A stretch of DNA of 20,621 nt from Spirochaetaceae bacterium (GCA_016649775.1 JAENWY010000009.1:1-20621); one strand, 5' to 3'; shown: positions 8,376-17,638, counted from the first letter of the stretch. Notes: generated by a model from the sequence alone, not told the origin. Program-made: numbers and translations.

Positions 8376-9056
8376 ATGGCTAAAAGTATTATATATTTAG
8401 ATAATGTTAAAAGATATTATTTAGTAGGCGATTATTTTGTAAAAGCTCTTGATGGTGTTTCCTTAAACATAAACGAGGGTGAATTTACTTCTATAATGGG
8501 ACCCTCTGGTAGTGGTAAAAGTACAATGATGAATTTGATTGGTTGTCTTGATACCGCAACTAGTGGCATCATTAAAATTGATGGTGAAAGCACTAATGGA
8601 ATGAATGAAACAGAACTTGCTTATATAAGAAATAAAAAGGTTGGGTTTATTTTTCAACAATTCAATCTACTGGGAAAACAATCAGCATTAAAGAATGTAG
8701 AAACACCTCTTCTTTATGGTGGAATTAGTCCTAAACTTAGAAAAGAAATGGCAATGGAAGCTCTTGATGTAGTAGGTCTTGCCGATAGAATGAAGCATAG
8801 GCCAAATGAATTATCTGGTGGTCAAAAACAAAGAGTTGCTATAGCTAGAGCAATTGTTTCTAATCCTTCTATTTTATTAGCAGATGAACCTACAGGAGCA
8901 TTAGATACGAAAACAGGCCATCAAATAATGGAATTGTTTGAAACTCTTAATGCTCAAGGACGTACAGTTATATTTGTAACTCATGATTTATCTTTAGGTA
9001 ATAGATGTAGACGTCAAATTCATTTAAGAGATGGAAAAATATTGGGGGCAATTTAG
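8376..9056 (+). CDS. MacB/LolD-type ABC transporter ATPase
   Basis: This 226-residue nucleotide-binding subunit is complete: Walker A GPSGSGKS (42-49), Q-loop Gln94, signature LSGGQ (146-150), Walker B ILLADE (166-171), and the switch histidine in VTHD (H203). It belongs to the MacB/LolD/FtsE branch, whose ATPases drive mechanotransmission rather than moving substrate across the inner membrane. In E. coli MacB the ATPase and permease are one polypeptide; here they are two genes, and the permease starts on the base after this stop codon. AAGGA (8365-8369) precedes the ATG. Confidence 0.95.
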   Translation: MAKSIIYLDNVKRYYLVGDYFVKALDGVSLNINEGEFTSIMGPSGSGKSTMMNLIGCLDTATSGIIKIDGESTNGMNETELAYIRNKKVGFIFQQFNLLGKQSALKNVETPLLYGGISPKLRKEMAMEALDVVGLADRMKHRPNELSGGQKQRVAIARAIVSNPSILLADEPTGALDTKTGHQIMELFETLNAQGRTVIFVTHDLSLGNRCRRQIHLRDGKILGAI

Positions 9057-10247
9057 ATGTTTTGGGAAAATATAAAACTTGCTATTGAAGCAATGAGAAC
9101 TAGTAAACTTAGAACAGCTTTGTCTTTATTGGGTATTATTATTGGTGTTGGCGCAGTTGTAGCTATATTAAATTTGGGCGCAAGTGCAACAGAAAATATT
9201 ACAGGTAGTTTAGCACAAGGTGGATCTGATATTATATCTGTTTACCCAAATCCTAATGAAAGAACTCAGAGCATTTTTAATATTCAATTTGGATTAACAC
9301 TTAGAGATTCTAACGAAGGAATTGATTATGTTATTCCCGTAATGAATTCTCATGGTAATTTTAAATCTAAAGATGCTACTTCTTCTAGTAACTATTTAGG
9401 TGTTGAATCAACTTATTTTAGTACCCAAAAGCTTTTATATAGTTCAGGTTCTGGCTTTACTGCACAAGAAAATATTGATGCAAATCAAGTTGTTATTCTT
9501 GGTGCCTCACTAGCTACTAAATTATTTCCTGAAGAATCTCCTGTTGGTAAGAATATTACGCTTCTAACTGGTGATCAAGGAAAAATGACAACATTTGAGG
9601 TTATTGGTGTATTAAAAGATAAAGAGCAATCTTATACAATGAATTATAATGATTCAGCTTTTATACCTTTTAACACTTTTACTAGAAAGATATATAAAAT
9701 TACATCAGTTTCAACTTATATTATTAAATTGAAACCGGGATATGATACTGTTAATGTTACTAATCAATTAAATAAATTTTTGGATTCTATTGTAGGAAGT
9801 GATGGTTATAATACCTTTTCATCTGCTATGATTGCAAATATTGCCTCTCAAGTTACGGGAACATTAAGTTTATTCTTAGCTGCAATTGCAGGTATCTCCT
9901 TACTAGTTGGTGGCATAGGAATAATGAATATTATGTTAGTGTCTGTTGCTGAAAGAACAAAAGAGATAGGGATTCGAAAAGCCCTTGGTGCTTCTCCTTC
10001 AGTAATTAGAGGTCAGTTTTTAGTTGAAGCAATAACATTAACACTAGTTGGTGGAATTATAGGAATTGTTTTTGGTTCAGGATTAAGCTATGCGGTTACA
10101 AATATAGCAGGTTGGACTTTAAAACTTTCATATACTTCTTTTGCAATAGCTGTTGGGTTTTCTATGTTTGTTGGTATATTTTTTGGATGGTATCCAGCAA
10201 AAACTGCCTCGAAGTTAGATCCAATTGAGGCATTAAATTACGAATAA
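9057..10247 (+). CDS. MacB/FtsX-type ABC transporter permease
   Basis: The 396-residue protein has the MacB permease layout: one membrane helix near residues 19-41, a large periplasmic domain to about 268, then three C-terminal helices (about 270-295, 325-348, 358-380). The coupling stretch ERTKEIGIRKALGA (299-312) is the hallmark of MacB/FtsX permeases and contacts the ATPase. It should form a dimer that works with the ATPase encoded just upstream to push substrates from the periplasm through the adaptor and outer channel. Substrates could be antibiotics, peptides, lipids or siderophores; the sequence does not say which. GGGGG (9044-9048) inside the ATPase gene serves as ribosome binding site. 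Confidence 0.95.
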   Translation: MFWENIKLAIEAMRTSKLRTALSLLGIIIGVGAVVAILNLGASATENITGSLAQGGSDIISVYPNPNERTQSIFNIQFGLTLRDSNEGIDYVIPVMNSHGNFKSKDATSSSNYLGVESTYFSTQKLLYSSGSGFTAQENIDANQVVILGASLATKLFPEESPVGKNITLLTGDQGKMTTFEVIGVLKDKEQSYTMNYNDSAFIPFNTFTRKIYKITSVSTYIIKLKPGYDTVNVTNQLNKFLDSIVGSDGYNTFSSAMIANIASQVTGTLSLFLAAIAGISLLVGGIGIMNIMLVSVAERTKEIGIRKALGASPSVIRGQFLVEAITLTLVGGIIGIVFGSGLSYAVTNIAGWTLKLSYTSFAIAVGFSMFVGIFFGWYPAKTASKLDPIEALNYE

Positions 10248-10256
10248 GAGGAATCG

Positions 10257-11555
10257 ATGAAGTCTAAAAATGAACATCTAAATACAGAGGCAATCAGGGA
10301 AAAATTTTTTGTTGTTGTTGGATTAGTTATAGCCTACGCACTTCTTGTAATAATGTTAATGTTTTTATTTAACGCATTACGAGAAAGAGAAGATTTGAAG
10401 TTACAAACAGAAGCTGAGAAATCTTTAAATACAATATTTTTTCATCTTCAAGATGATCCCGTTAGAGCTAATAATGAATTACAAAAAAATGGAATTATTG
10501 GAGTAGGCGTTTATTCTAATCTTGGAAAAAATGAACTGATGCTTGGACAAATTCCAAAATTACTTCCATCAAAATACATTGTATCAATGGGACGTTGGGA
10601 TAATGTTGAAAGTGCAGGAACTGCAACTTACGAAAAAAAAAATGATACTGTAATATATGTTCGTTATATAAATCGTCTTTCCTTGTTGTGGAATATAATT
10701 GATGATACTTCAATTGATTTAAATAGTTTCACTAATACACCTATGAGTTTTCCCGATGTTCTATATATAGAATTAGAGGGAAAGGCTTATCACAATACTA
10801 TTGTAACTTTAAATATTTATATAATTCTTGCATTCTTATCACTGTCTGCGGCATTTATATTTGTTTATCATATATATGTTAACAATAGAGGATATCGTGA
10901 TACTTTAGAAAAGCAAAGAAGTCTTGTAAATTTAGGTCAGGCTGCTAGAACTCTTACTCATGAAATTAAAAATCCACTAAGCAGTGTTAATATACAACTA
11001 GCTATACTTAGGATGAAAATTAATCCAAAATACAAACCAAATCTTGAAGTTATCCAATCCGAAATGGATAGAGTTAAAGTGCTTACTGATAAAGTAAGTG
11101 AATTCTTATATAATCCAACAGGAGTACCTGTTAAGATAGATTTAAAACCATTCTTTATTGATTTGATAGGTCGTTTCAATAGTCCTGTTCAACTATACAT
11201 GGATGAGGATTTTAGAATATCCTTTGATAGGGATAGAGCTAGATCAGTATTTGAAAATTTAATTAAAAATGCTATAGAATCTGGAGAAAATCCTCAAGTG
11301 GAAGTTTTGATAAGTAGAGGTGGAAAGCCTAAAACTGTTAAAATAGAAGTTAAAGATAGAGGAATTGGTTTGCCAAAAGGCGCAAAAGATAAAATTTATA
11401 ATCCCTTCTATACCACTAAAAATACAGGTAGTGGTATTGGTCTATCTATTTCTAGACAATTTATAAGTGCAAGAAATGGTAGTATCATATTATATCCAAG
11501 AGAAGGTGGGGGAACTGTTGCAGAGGTAATTTTACCAATTGCAACTAAATATTAA
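10257..11555 (+). CDS. NtrB-like membrane sensor histidine kinase
   Basis: The 432-residue kinase has two membrane helices (about 18-40 and 181-206) enclosing a 140-residue extracytoplasmic sensor domain I do not recognise. The cytoplasmic part holds the HisKA box LTHEIKNPLSS with phospho-acceptor His235, and a HATPase domain with N-box NLIKNAIE (Asn338), DRGIGLP (367-373) and GSGIGLS (391-397). The HEIKNP form of the H-box is typical of kinases paired with NtrC-type regulators, and such a regulator follows 20 bases downstream. The gene starts 9 bases after the permease stop, behind GAGGA (10248-10252). I infer that it senses an envelope signal, perhaps the pump's substrate or pump status. 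Confidence 0.9.
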   Translation: MKSKNEHLNTEAIREKFFVVVGLVIAYALLVIMLMFLFNALREREDLKLQTEAEKSLNTIFFHLQDDPVRANNELQKNGIIGVGVYSNLGKNELMLGQIPKLLPSKYIVSMGRWDNVESAGTATYEKKNDTVIYVRYINRLSLLWNIIDDTSIDLNSFTNTPMSFPDVLYIELEGKAYHNTIVTLNIYIILAFLSLSAAFIFVYHIYVNNRGYRDTLEKQRSLVNLGQAARTLTHEIKNPLSSVNIQLAILRMKINPKYKPNLEVIQSEMDRVKVLTDKVSEFLYNPTGVPVKIDLKPFFIDLIGRFNSPVQLYMDEDFRISFDRDRARSVFENLIKNAIESGENPQVEVLISRGGKPKTVKIEVKDRGIGLPKGAKDKIYNPFYTTKNTGSGIGLSISRQFISARNGSIILYPREGGGTVAEVILPIATKY

Positions 11556-11575
11556 AAAACCTCGGGGAGAAAAGG

Positions 11576-12937
11576 GTGAAAGTATTAATTGTTGATGATG
11601 AAATAAATATAAGAGACTCGCTAAGTCAATTTTTTTCGGTTTGTGAAATAGATAGCCAATGTGCGGAAAATGGACTTGCTGCACAAAGAATGATTTGTGA
11701 AAATGTATATGATGCAATGGTTGTTGATTTAAAAATGCCAGGAATGGATGGTTTAACTCTAATTAAATGGATGAAAGAACAGAATATTGATTATCCCGTA
11801 ATTATGGTTAGTGCACATGGTGAAATTAGTGATGCAGTATCTGCACTAAAGTATGGTGTGGATGATTATATAGTTAAGCCCTTTAATCCAGTTGAGTTAG
11901 TAGAAAAACTAACAAAGATGGTTGAAGCATATAAAGTTAGTAAAATGGTTAATAATGAGTTAGCTTTTGAGAATTCTTCATTTATTGGAATAGATCCAAA
12001 AATGAAAGAAATTAAAAAAACTATCACAAGATGCGCTAGAACAAAATCAAGTATCTTAATAACAGGAGAGAGTGGAACAGGTAAAGGTGTAATAGCCAAA
12101 GAAATCCATCGGCAATCATTTGGAGATTCCGGTCCATTTCAATCAATTAATATTGGTGGTGTTCCATCTTCTTTAATTGAATCTGAGTTATTTGGTCACG
12201 AGAAAGGTGCTTATACCGGTGCTATCAATCGAAAATTAGGATTATTTGAAGTTGCTAATGGTGGTACATTATTTTTAGATGAGTTAGGCGACCTTCCTCT
12301 TGATTTACAAGTTAAATTATTAACAGTAATCAATGATAGGGAAATTCAAAGACTTGGAGATACTGTAAAAAGGCCAATTGATGTTAGGATAATTGCAGCA
12401 ACAAATAAAGACTTAGAAGATATGGTTAGAAAAGGTACCTTTCGTGAAGATTTATACTTTAGACTTAATGTTCTAAGGATTAGAATACCTCCATTAAGAG
12501 AAAGAAAAGAAGATATTCCTTTATTATCAGCAGCTATTTTAAAAAGACTAAAAATAGAAATGGGTAATGATAATATTACAGGCTTTTCTCCTAATGCAAT
12601 TGAGAAATTGAAAAGTGGTTTTTATTATGGTAATGTTCGTGAATTAGAGAATATCCTTGAAAGAGCAATACTTTTTGCAGATGATAATTTAATAAGAGAG
12701 GATGATATAACAATCGATGATAATGTTGGGCTTCCTCATCAATTAAAAGAACAAACTGTTTCAACAACGCTTTCTATAAAAAGTCTTAAAGAAGTTGAAA
12801 GAGAAAAGATTATAGAATCACTCCATAGATGGAGTGGTAACAAAACAAAAGCTTCTAAAGAGCTTGGAATAAGTAGAAGAACTTTATTAAATAAAATCAG
12901 TGAATATGATATTGATGAATTTAAGAAAAGCAAATAG
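11576..12937 (+). CDS. NtrC-family sigma54-dependent response regulator
   Basis: I choose the GTG start because GGGGAG (11564-11569) precedes it and the receiver domain begins at once (VLIVDDE). The 453 residues form three domains: a receiver with phospho-acceptor Asp51 and Lys101, an AAA+ domain with Walker A GESGTGKG (164-171), the sigma54 contact loop GAYTGA (211-216) and Walker B LFLDE (232-236), and a C-terminal Fis-type helix-turn-helix with GNKTKASKELGISRRTLL. It should activate sigma54 promoters when phosphorylated by the neighbouring kinase. Its target is unknown: I see no convincing -24/-12 promoter before the pump genes. The stop is followed by a strong terminator. Confidence 0.95.
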   Translation: MKVLIVDDEINIRDSLSQFFSVCEIDSQCAENGLAAQRMICENVYDAMVVDLKMPGMDGLTLIKWMKEQNIDYPVIMVSAHGEISDAVSALKYGVDDYIVKPFNPVELVEKLTKMVEAYKVSKMVNNELAFENSSFIGIDPKMKEIKKTITRCARTKSSILITGESGTGKGVIAKEIHRQSFGDSGPFQSINIGGVPSSLIESELFGHEKGAYTGAINRKLGLFEVANGGTLFLDELGDLPLDLQVKLLTVINDREIQRLGDTVKRPIDVRIIAATNKDLEDMVRKGTFREDLYFRLNVLRIRIPPLRERKEDIPLLSAAILKRLKIEMGNDNITGFSPNAIEKLKSGFYYGNVRELENILERAILFADDNLIREDDITIDDNVGLPHQLKEQTVSTTLSIKSLKEVEREKIIESLHRWSGNKTKASKELGISRRTLLNKISEYDIDEFKKSK

Positions 12938-12953
12938 AACTGTTTAAAATATT

Positions 12954-12982
12954 AAAAGAGACACTTTGTTTGTGTCTCTTTT
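12954..12982 (+). terminator. Intrinsic terminator after the response regulator, abutting the pepF ribosome binding site
   Basis: AAAAGAGACAC (12954-12964) pairs perfectly with GTGTCTCTTTT (12972-12982) around a 7-base loop, and the right arm ends in T4. It closes the pump-regulator operon. The pepF ribosome binding site (GGGAG, 12987-12991) begins five bases later, so pepF has no room for its own promoter downstream of the hairpin. Read-through, attenuation or a promoter inside the regulator gene must supply pepF transcripts. Confidence 0.85.
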
Positions 12983-12997
12983 ATACGGGAGAAAAAT

Positions 12998-14740
12998 ATG
13001 GCAGAAAATATAAAAGATTTACCTCATTGGAACCTAGATGAAATATTCCCAGGATCAGAAAGTCCTAAGTTTTTAAAAGCAATTGAAGATACAAAAAATA
13101 AATGTGACGATGTAGAAAATAGTATTATAAATAATACTAAAAGCATAATTGAGATACTTGATGAGTGGGAAATAATCTTAGCTAGTTTTGAAACACTAAA
13201 TGCATACTCCTATGCTATTTTGTCAGTAGATACTGAAAATCCAAAATGCTTAAAGGCTGTAAACCAAGTTTCAAAACTATCACTTAGTGTTAGTAAATGT
13301 GAAGTTTCAGTTTTAAATTATTTAGGTCATAATGAAAATTCTGTTAAAGAAATTACAAAGAAAGGAGCTTCAAAAGAAGCTTATGCTTATGTATTAACCG
13401 AATTACTTGAAAAGAATAAACACTTAATGAGTGTAGAAAAAGAATCTCTTGCTGCAGATTTAAATAGAGCAGGAATTGAATCTTTTTCAAGACTGCAAGA
13501 ATCTTTAGCAAGTAGTTGTACTGTTGATTACAAGGGTGAAAAAAAGACTGTTACAGATTTAAGAAGTTTTGCTTATTCTCCTGATAGAATTATTAGAAAA
13601 GAAGCTTTTGACAAAGAGCTTGAGGTTCTTATTAATAACAAAGTAGCATATGCAGCTGCTCTTAATGGTGTTAAAGGTGCAACCTTAACACTGGATAAAG
13701 AAAGAGGATTAACTCCTTTAAAAAACTCTTTAATACAATCTAGAATAGATAAAGAAGTACTAGATGCATTGATTTCAACTATTGAAAAAAATCTTCCTAT
13801 GTTTAGGAAATATTTAAAAGCAAAAGCTAAATTATTAAAACTAGATAATCTTGCATTCTATGATATCTTTGCACCTGTAAGTAGCACTCCTAAAGAATAT
13901 TCTTATGAAGAGGCTAGAGAATTTATTTTAAAACAATTCAATGCATTCTCTCCTAAAATGGGTGATTTTGCAAAAAATGCATTTGATAATAATTGGATTG
14001 ATGCTGAACCTAGATCTGGTAAAATAGGTGGAGCTTATGATACAGCTTTCCCTGATGCCGGAGTATCTAGAATTATGTGTAACTTTGATGGCACCTATAA
14101 TGGACTATCTACAATGGCACATGAATTAGGTCATGCCTACCATGATAGTATCGTATTATCCCTTTCTCCTTTACTTGGCTCTTATCCAATGACTTTGGCA
14201 GAGACCGCATCAATCTTTAGTGAAACCGTTATTCTTCAAGGAGCTCTAAAAGGAGCTAATAACAAAGAAAAAGTATCTTTAACTGAAACGTTCTTACAAA
14301 ATACAACTCAAGTATGTGTAGATATTCTTTGTAGATATTATTTTGAATCTGAAGTATATAAAAGAAGAGAAGAGTGTGAATTAACCCCTGATGAATTCAA
14401 TGAAATTATGGTTGATTGTCAAAAGAAAACATATGGGGAACTAAGTGAATATCATCCTCTAATGTGGGCTGTTAAAGGTCACTACTATATACCTGATTTA
14501 TCCTTTTATAATTATCCCTATGCTTTTGGTCAATTATTTGCTTTGGGGGTTTATGCTCAAAAAGATAAAATGGGGGATAGCTTTGCATCTAAATATAGAG
14601 AATTATTAGCTCTAACAGGCTCAAACAGCGCAAGAGACGTTGCAGCAACAATATCTTGTGATATTTCATCATCTACCTTCTGGCAAGGTGCTCTTGATAC
14701 AGTAGGTACATACGTAGAGGAATTTATTAATGCAAATTAA
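12998..14740 (+). CDS. pepF: Oligoendopeptidase F (M3B zinc metallopeptidase)
   Basis: The 580-residue protein has the M3 zinc site MAHELGHAYHDS, with His375, Glu376 and His379 as the HExxH motif, and a downstream ETASIFSE stretch around residue 403 that supplies the third zinc ligand. It opens with the family's typical W-(N/D)-L-(D/E)-x-(I/L)-F-P pattern (WNLDEIFP, 16-23). Length is normal for PepF (about 560-610). There is no signal peptide, so it should act in the cytosol, cutting peptides of roughly 7-20 residues. Its 3' end overlaps the next gene by 11 bases, which suggests translational coupling. Confidence 0.95.
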   Translation: MAENIKDLPHWNLDEIFPGSESPKFLKAIEDTKNKCDDVENSIINNTKSIIEILDEWEIILASFETLNAYSYAILSVDTENPKCLKAVNQVSKLSLSVSKCEVSVLNYLGHNENSVKEITKKGASKEAYAYVLTELLEKNKHLMSVEKESLAADLNRAGIESFSRLQESLASSCTVDYKGEKKTVTDLRSFAYSPDRIIRKEAFDKELEVLINNKVAYAAALNGVKGATLTLDKERGLTPLKNSLIQSRIDKEVLDALISTIEKNLPMFRKYLKAKAKLLKLDNLAFYDIFAPVSSTPKEYSYEEAREFILKQFNAFSPKMGDFAKNAFDNNWIDAEPRSGKIGGAYDTAFPDAGVSRIMCNFDGTYNGLSTMAHELGHAYHDSIVLSLSPLLGSYPMTLAETASIFSETVILQGALKGANNKEKVSLTETFLQNTTQVCVDILCRYYFESEVYKRREECELTPDEFNEIMVDCQKKTYGELSEYHPLMWAVKGHYYIPDLSFYNYPYAFGQLFALGVYAQKDKMGDSFASKYRELLALTGSNSARDVAATISCDISSSTFWQGALDTVGTYVEEFINAN

Positions 14741-15866
14741 AATAGACAAATTGGTGGAAGGTGGAGATGGTCTTGGTCGATTAGATAATAACAAGGCTGT
14801 ATTTGTCCCCGGTGCACTTAAAGACGAAATAGTTGAGATTAGTATTATCAAAGAAACTAAATCTCATGCAAAAGCACATTTAGATAATATAGTTAGTGCA
14901 AGTATTCATAGAGTTGAACCCGCTTGTTCATATTATGACGAATGTGGTGGATGTGATTTACAACATTTAGAAATATCTGAACAAGTTAAGAGTAAACAGG
15001 AACTTTTATTAAATCATTTAGAAAGATTTGGTAAATTAGATTTATCTACTATAAAGGTTGAAGAAACTGTAATAGATAGAGAATTTGGGTATAGAAATAG
15101 AGTTAGATTTCATGTTGATTTAAATCAGAAGAGAGTAGGGTTTTTAAAATATGGTTCGAAAGAACTAATTGAAATTAAACACTGTCCAATTTTAGTAGAT
15201 GCACTTAATTATGAATTGGCTAATCCAGTAAATATTTTAAAAGCAGCTCGTAATAATATGTTTAATAACAGAGGGACCGGAAAGTATATTGAAGTTCCTG
15301 CTTTTGCAGGAGATAATAAAAATACTTATGGTAAAGAGAAAGTAAGTATTAATATTCACAACCATGAATTTATTGTGAATGCTAATGTATTCTTCCAATC
15401 CAATCCAAAAATGCTAGAAAAGTTAATAGAGTATGTAATTTCTAATGTTGGAGATGGCTCTGTAATGGACCTTTATAGTGGAGTTGGTACTTTCTCAGCT
15501 TTCCTAAAAGAGGGAACAATATCAGTTGAAAAACAAAGTGATTGTTTAACCTTTAGTAAAATTAATGCACCAAACAGTATTCCCTTTACTGGTGAAGTTG
15601 AAAATTGGGGTAAAAGACGTAAGGATAGCGTTGAAACAATAGTTGTAGATCCTCCTCGAACAGGTTTGTTTGAGAATGTTCCCCACATGTTAAGTTCCTT
15701 CAATGCAAAAAGAATAATTTATGTTTCTTGTAATCCAGTTACCCTTTCAAGAGATTTAGAAAAATTCAGTGAAGAGGGTTATAAAGTAAAGAGTGTAAAA
15801 TTATTTGATTTTTATCCCCAAACTCATCATATGGAAAGTGTTGTAATCTTAGATAGAGCAAATTAG
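14730..15866 (+). CDS. 23S rRNA (uracil-5)-methyltransferase, RlmD/RumA family
   Basis: The 378-residue enzyme begins with a TRAM-like RNA-binding domain (about 1-58), followed by the iron-sulfur cysteines Cys66, Cys72, Cys75 and Cys152 (CxxxxxCGGC and HCP). The SAM-binding motif DLYSGVGTFS lies at 247-256, VDPPRTG at 306-312, and the catalytic nucleophile is Cys334 in YVSCNP. This family makes m5U in 23S rRNA (positions 1939 and/or 747) or m5U54 in tRNA; which target applies cannot be read from the sequence. It is a little shorter than E. coli RlmD (433). GAGG (14717-14720) in the end of pepF precedes the ATG. Confidence 0.9.
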   Translation: MQIKIDKLVEGGDGLGRLDNNKAVFVPGALKDEIVEISIIKETKSHAKAHLDNIVSASIHRVEPACSYYDECGGCDLQHLEISEQVKSKQELLLNHLERFGKLDLSTIKVEETVIDREFGYRNRVRFHVDLNQKRVGFLKYGSKELIEIKHCPILVDALNYELANPVNILKAARNNMFNNRGTGKYIEVPAFAGDNKNTYGKEKVSINIHNHEFIVNANVFFQSNPKMLEKLIEYVISNVGDGSVMDLYSGVGTFSAFLKEGTISVEKQSDCLTFSKINAPNSIPFTGEVENWGKRRKDSVETIVVDPPRTGLFENVPHMLSSFNAKRIIYVSCNPVTLSRDLEKFSEEGYKVKSVKLFDFYPQTHHMESVVILDRAN

Positions 15867-15872
15867 AGTAAG

Positions 15873-15908
15873 AATAGCATATTATACATGATCATATAAT
15901 ATGCTATT
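15873..15908 (+). terminator. 14-bp perfect hairpin after the RNA methyltransferase gene
   Basis: AATAGCATATTATA (15873-15886) pairs perfectly with TATAATATGCTATT (15895-15908) around an 8-base loop, seven bases after the stop codon. A T-rich run follows only later (from about 15927), so termination is likely but not textbook. Confidence 0.6.
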
Positions 15909-15972
15909 TAGTAGTCATTTATTAATTTTTTTATTATATTTTATTTTTCAATAATAGGGGTTTATATAACAT

Positions 15973-16509
15973 ATGGAATTTGATTATAGTGGTAGTTCCT
16001 TCATAAAAGGTCTTGAAAAAAATAAAAATAATTATTTTGCTTTAAAAAAAATTGTAGAGAGTTTATCCTTTGATGATGAAACTTACATATATAATAGAGG
16101 TAAAAAATTTGCTTATTATTGGCTATATAGTATAGAAGATTTACCTCATACAATTGAAAACTTTTATAATATTCTAGATGATAATTTTGAAATTACTACT
16201 GTTGCAATTGGTACTATAAGTGATAGAGAGAATGCAATTAATTGGATAGACAGTATCAGCAGAACTATCCGATACAATTATCATGATATTGAATCTTTTA
16301 CTGCAACAGCGACTCCAGAATCAACAAAAGACCATTTTATTATTGAACTTAATATGGTAATTAGTTGGGCTTCTATTGGAATTACAGGCACAAGAATGAG
16401 TGCAAAGAATAGATATGAAATAATAATAGAATCTAACCTAGGAGATGAATATTCCTCTCTAAGGAAGTTAAAATTTGCACCTGTTGAATCCTTCGAAGTT
16501 TTAAAATAA
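15973..16509 (+). CDS. Unrecognised 178-residue protein
   Basis: I do not recognise the family. The frame is a likely gene: it has a GGGG ribosome binding site (15957-15960), codon use like its neighbours, a preceding hairpin (15873-15908) and a strong terminator right after the stop (16522-16559). The product has no signal peptide, no membrane helix and no cysteine. It is rich in Tyr, Asn, Ile and Asp in the first half, while the second half alternates hydrophobic and polar residues (FIIELNMVISW, YEIIIESNL), which suggests beta-strands. It is probably a soluble cytosolic protein. Transcribed alone, it gives no clue from operon partners. Confidence 0.7.
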   Translation: MEFDYSGSSFIKGLEKNKNNYFALKKIVESLSFDDETYIYNRGKKFAYYWLYSIEDLPHTIENFYNILDDNFEITTVAIGTISDRENAINWIDSISRTIRYNYHDIESFTATATPESTKDHFIIELNMVISWASIGITGTRMSAKNRYEIIIESNLGDEYSSLRKLKFAPVESFEVLK

Positions 16510-16521
16510 TAGTCTTTTTAT

Positions 16522-16559
16522 AAAAAAATCCTCTACTTTTTAAGTAAAGGATTTTTTTT
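16522..16559 (+). terminator. Strong intrinsic terminator after the 178-residue protein gene
   Basis: AAAAAAATCCT (16522-16532) pairs with AGGATTTTTTT (16548-16558); the stem continues inward with TACTT/AAGTA after one mismatch. Eight T residues end the structure. The A-tract on the left also lets it work in the leftward direction. Confidence 0.88.
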
Positions 16560-17101
16560 ACGCTTATGAGTTGGATTTATTAATAATCACAAAAAATGTC
16601 TTTTGCGATATTGGTGATGCTTTTGCGCTAGAATAACCATTTAAGACTCAGAATCGAATAGTGTATAACGTTTGATGGAGACCAAAAAATAATCAAATAT
16701 TGTATTTTATTTTTTTGTGATGACGAGCAATATTTTTTGATTAAGCTGAAAAATCTAATGCACTAATAATACTTATATTATGATATTAAATAAAAAAATT
16801 GATTACAAATTCTTGAAAATTGTGAGTGATAAAATTTTAATATATAAATTTAATTTCATCAAAACTCCTTTTTATCGTAACTTTTTACTAAATTAAGTAA
16901 TTATAGAGATATGATTACAAAAGATTTTACTGAAATTGAAAATTTTTATAAGTTGCTTATATATGTAGTTTATTATGAGATATTATATGTATTACAAATA
17001 ATTTTTAAATTAATTTTATGTATATAGTAATTTAATAATTAATATTTATTTACTAATTCTTATTTATAAATTATGTTCAAGTAAAGTTTTAGGAGAAGAA
17101 T
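16560..17101. other. Non-coding AT-rich region (542 bases) before the truncated SDR
   Basis: No intact gene is visible. The left part (about 16575-16740) is less AT-biased than the rest and reads as broken short frames, for example a 17-codon open stretch ending at a TAA near 16636, so it may be a decayed gene or IS remnant; I could not identify it. The right part is extremely AT-rich and presumably holds the promoter of the next gene, but no single -35/-10 pair stands out. Confidence 0.45.
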
Positions 17102-17638
17102 ATGAGTTTTGATTTTTCTCTCAAGGGAAAAGTAGCGTGGGTAACTGGTGGTTCTTATGGAATTGGATTAGGAATAGCTTCCGATTTTGCTAGTAATGGA
17201 GCAAAGATAGCATTCATTGACATTAATCAAGAACTTGTTGATAAAGGCATCAACGCCTACAAGGAAAAAGATATTGAATCAAAAGGGTATGTATGTGATG
17301 TTACCGATGAGGAAGCAGTACAAAATTGTGTAAAACAAATTTCTAAAGATTTGGGAACTGTAGATATTCTTGTTAATAATGCTGGCATTATAAAGAGAGT
17401 ACCAATGATAGAAATGAAAGTTAGTGATTTTAGAAAAGTTATTGATATAGATTTAACTGCACCCTTTATTGTTTCTAAGGCTGTTATTCCTGGCATGATT
17501 GAAAAAGGTCATGGGAAAATTATTAACATCTGTTCTATGATGAGTGAACTTGGAAGAGAAACTGTTTCAGCTTATGCTGCTGCAAAAGGAGAATTAAAAA
17601 TGTTAACTCGCAATATTTGTAGTGAATATGGTGGGTAG
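17102..17638 (+). pseudogene. Truncated SDR, gluconate 5-dehydrogenase-like
   Basis: The 178 codons encode the first two thirds of a classical SDR: cofactor loop TGGSYGIG (15-22), NNAG (92-95), and catalytic Ser145, Tyr158 and Lys162. The opening FSLKGKVAWVTGG and NNAGI fit the gluconate 5-dehydrogenase/KduD group, whose members have about 255-270 residues. The protein stops at SEYGG, just where the next conserved segment (the PG motif and substrate-lid region) should begin, so roughly 80-90 residues are missing. From about 17630 the sequence becomes the 3' end of carB in another frame. AGGAG (17091-17095) lies 6 bases before the ATG, so it may still be translated, but a working enzyme is unlikely. 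Confidence 0.85.

Noticed and set aside
16611..16626. TTGG-N8-TTGC with GG and GC 10 bases apart, a possible sigma54 promoter
   Set aside because: Only the GG and TTGC core fit; the rest of the -24 element does not, and the next gene starts about 475 bases downstream.
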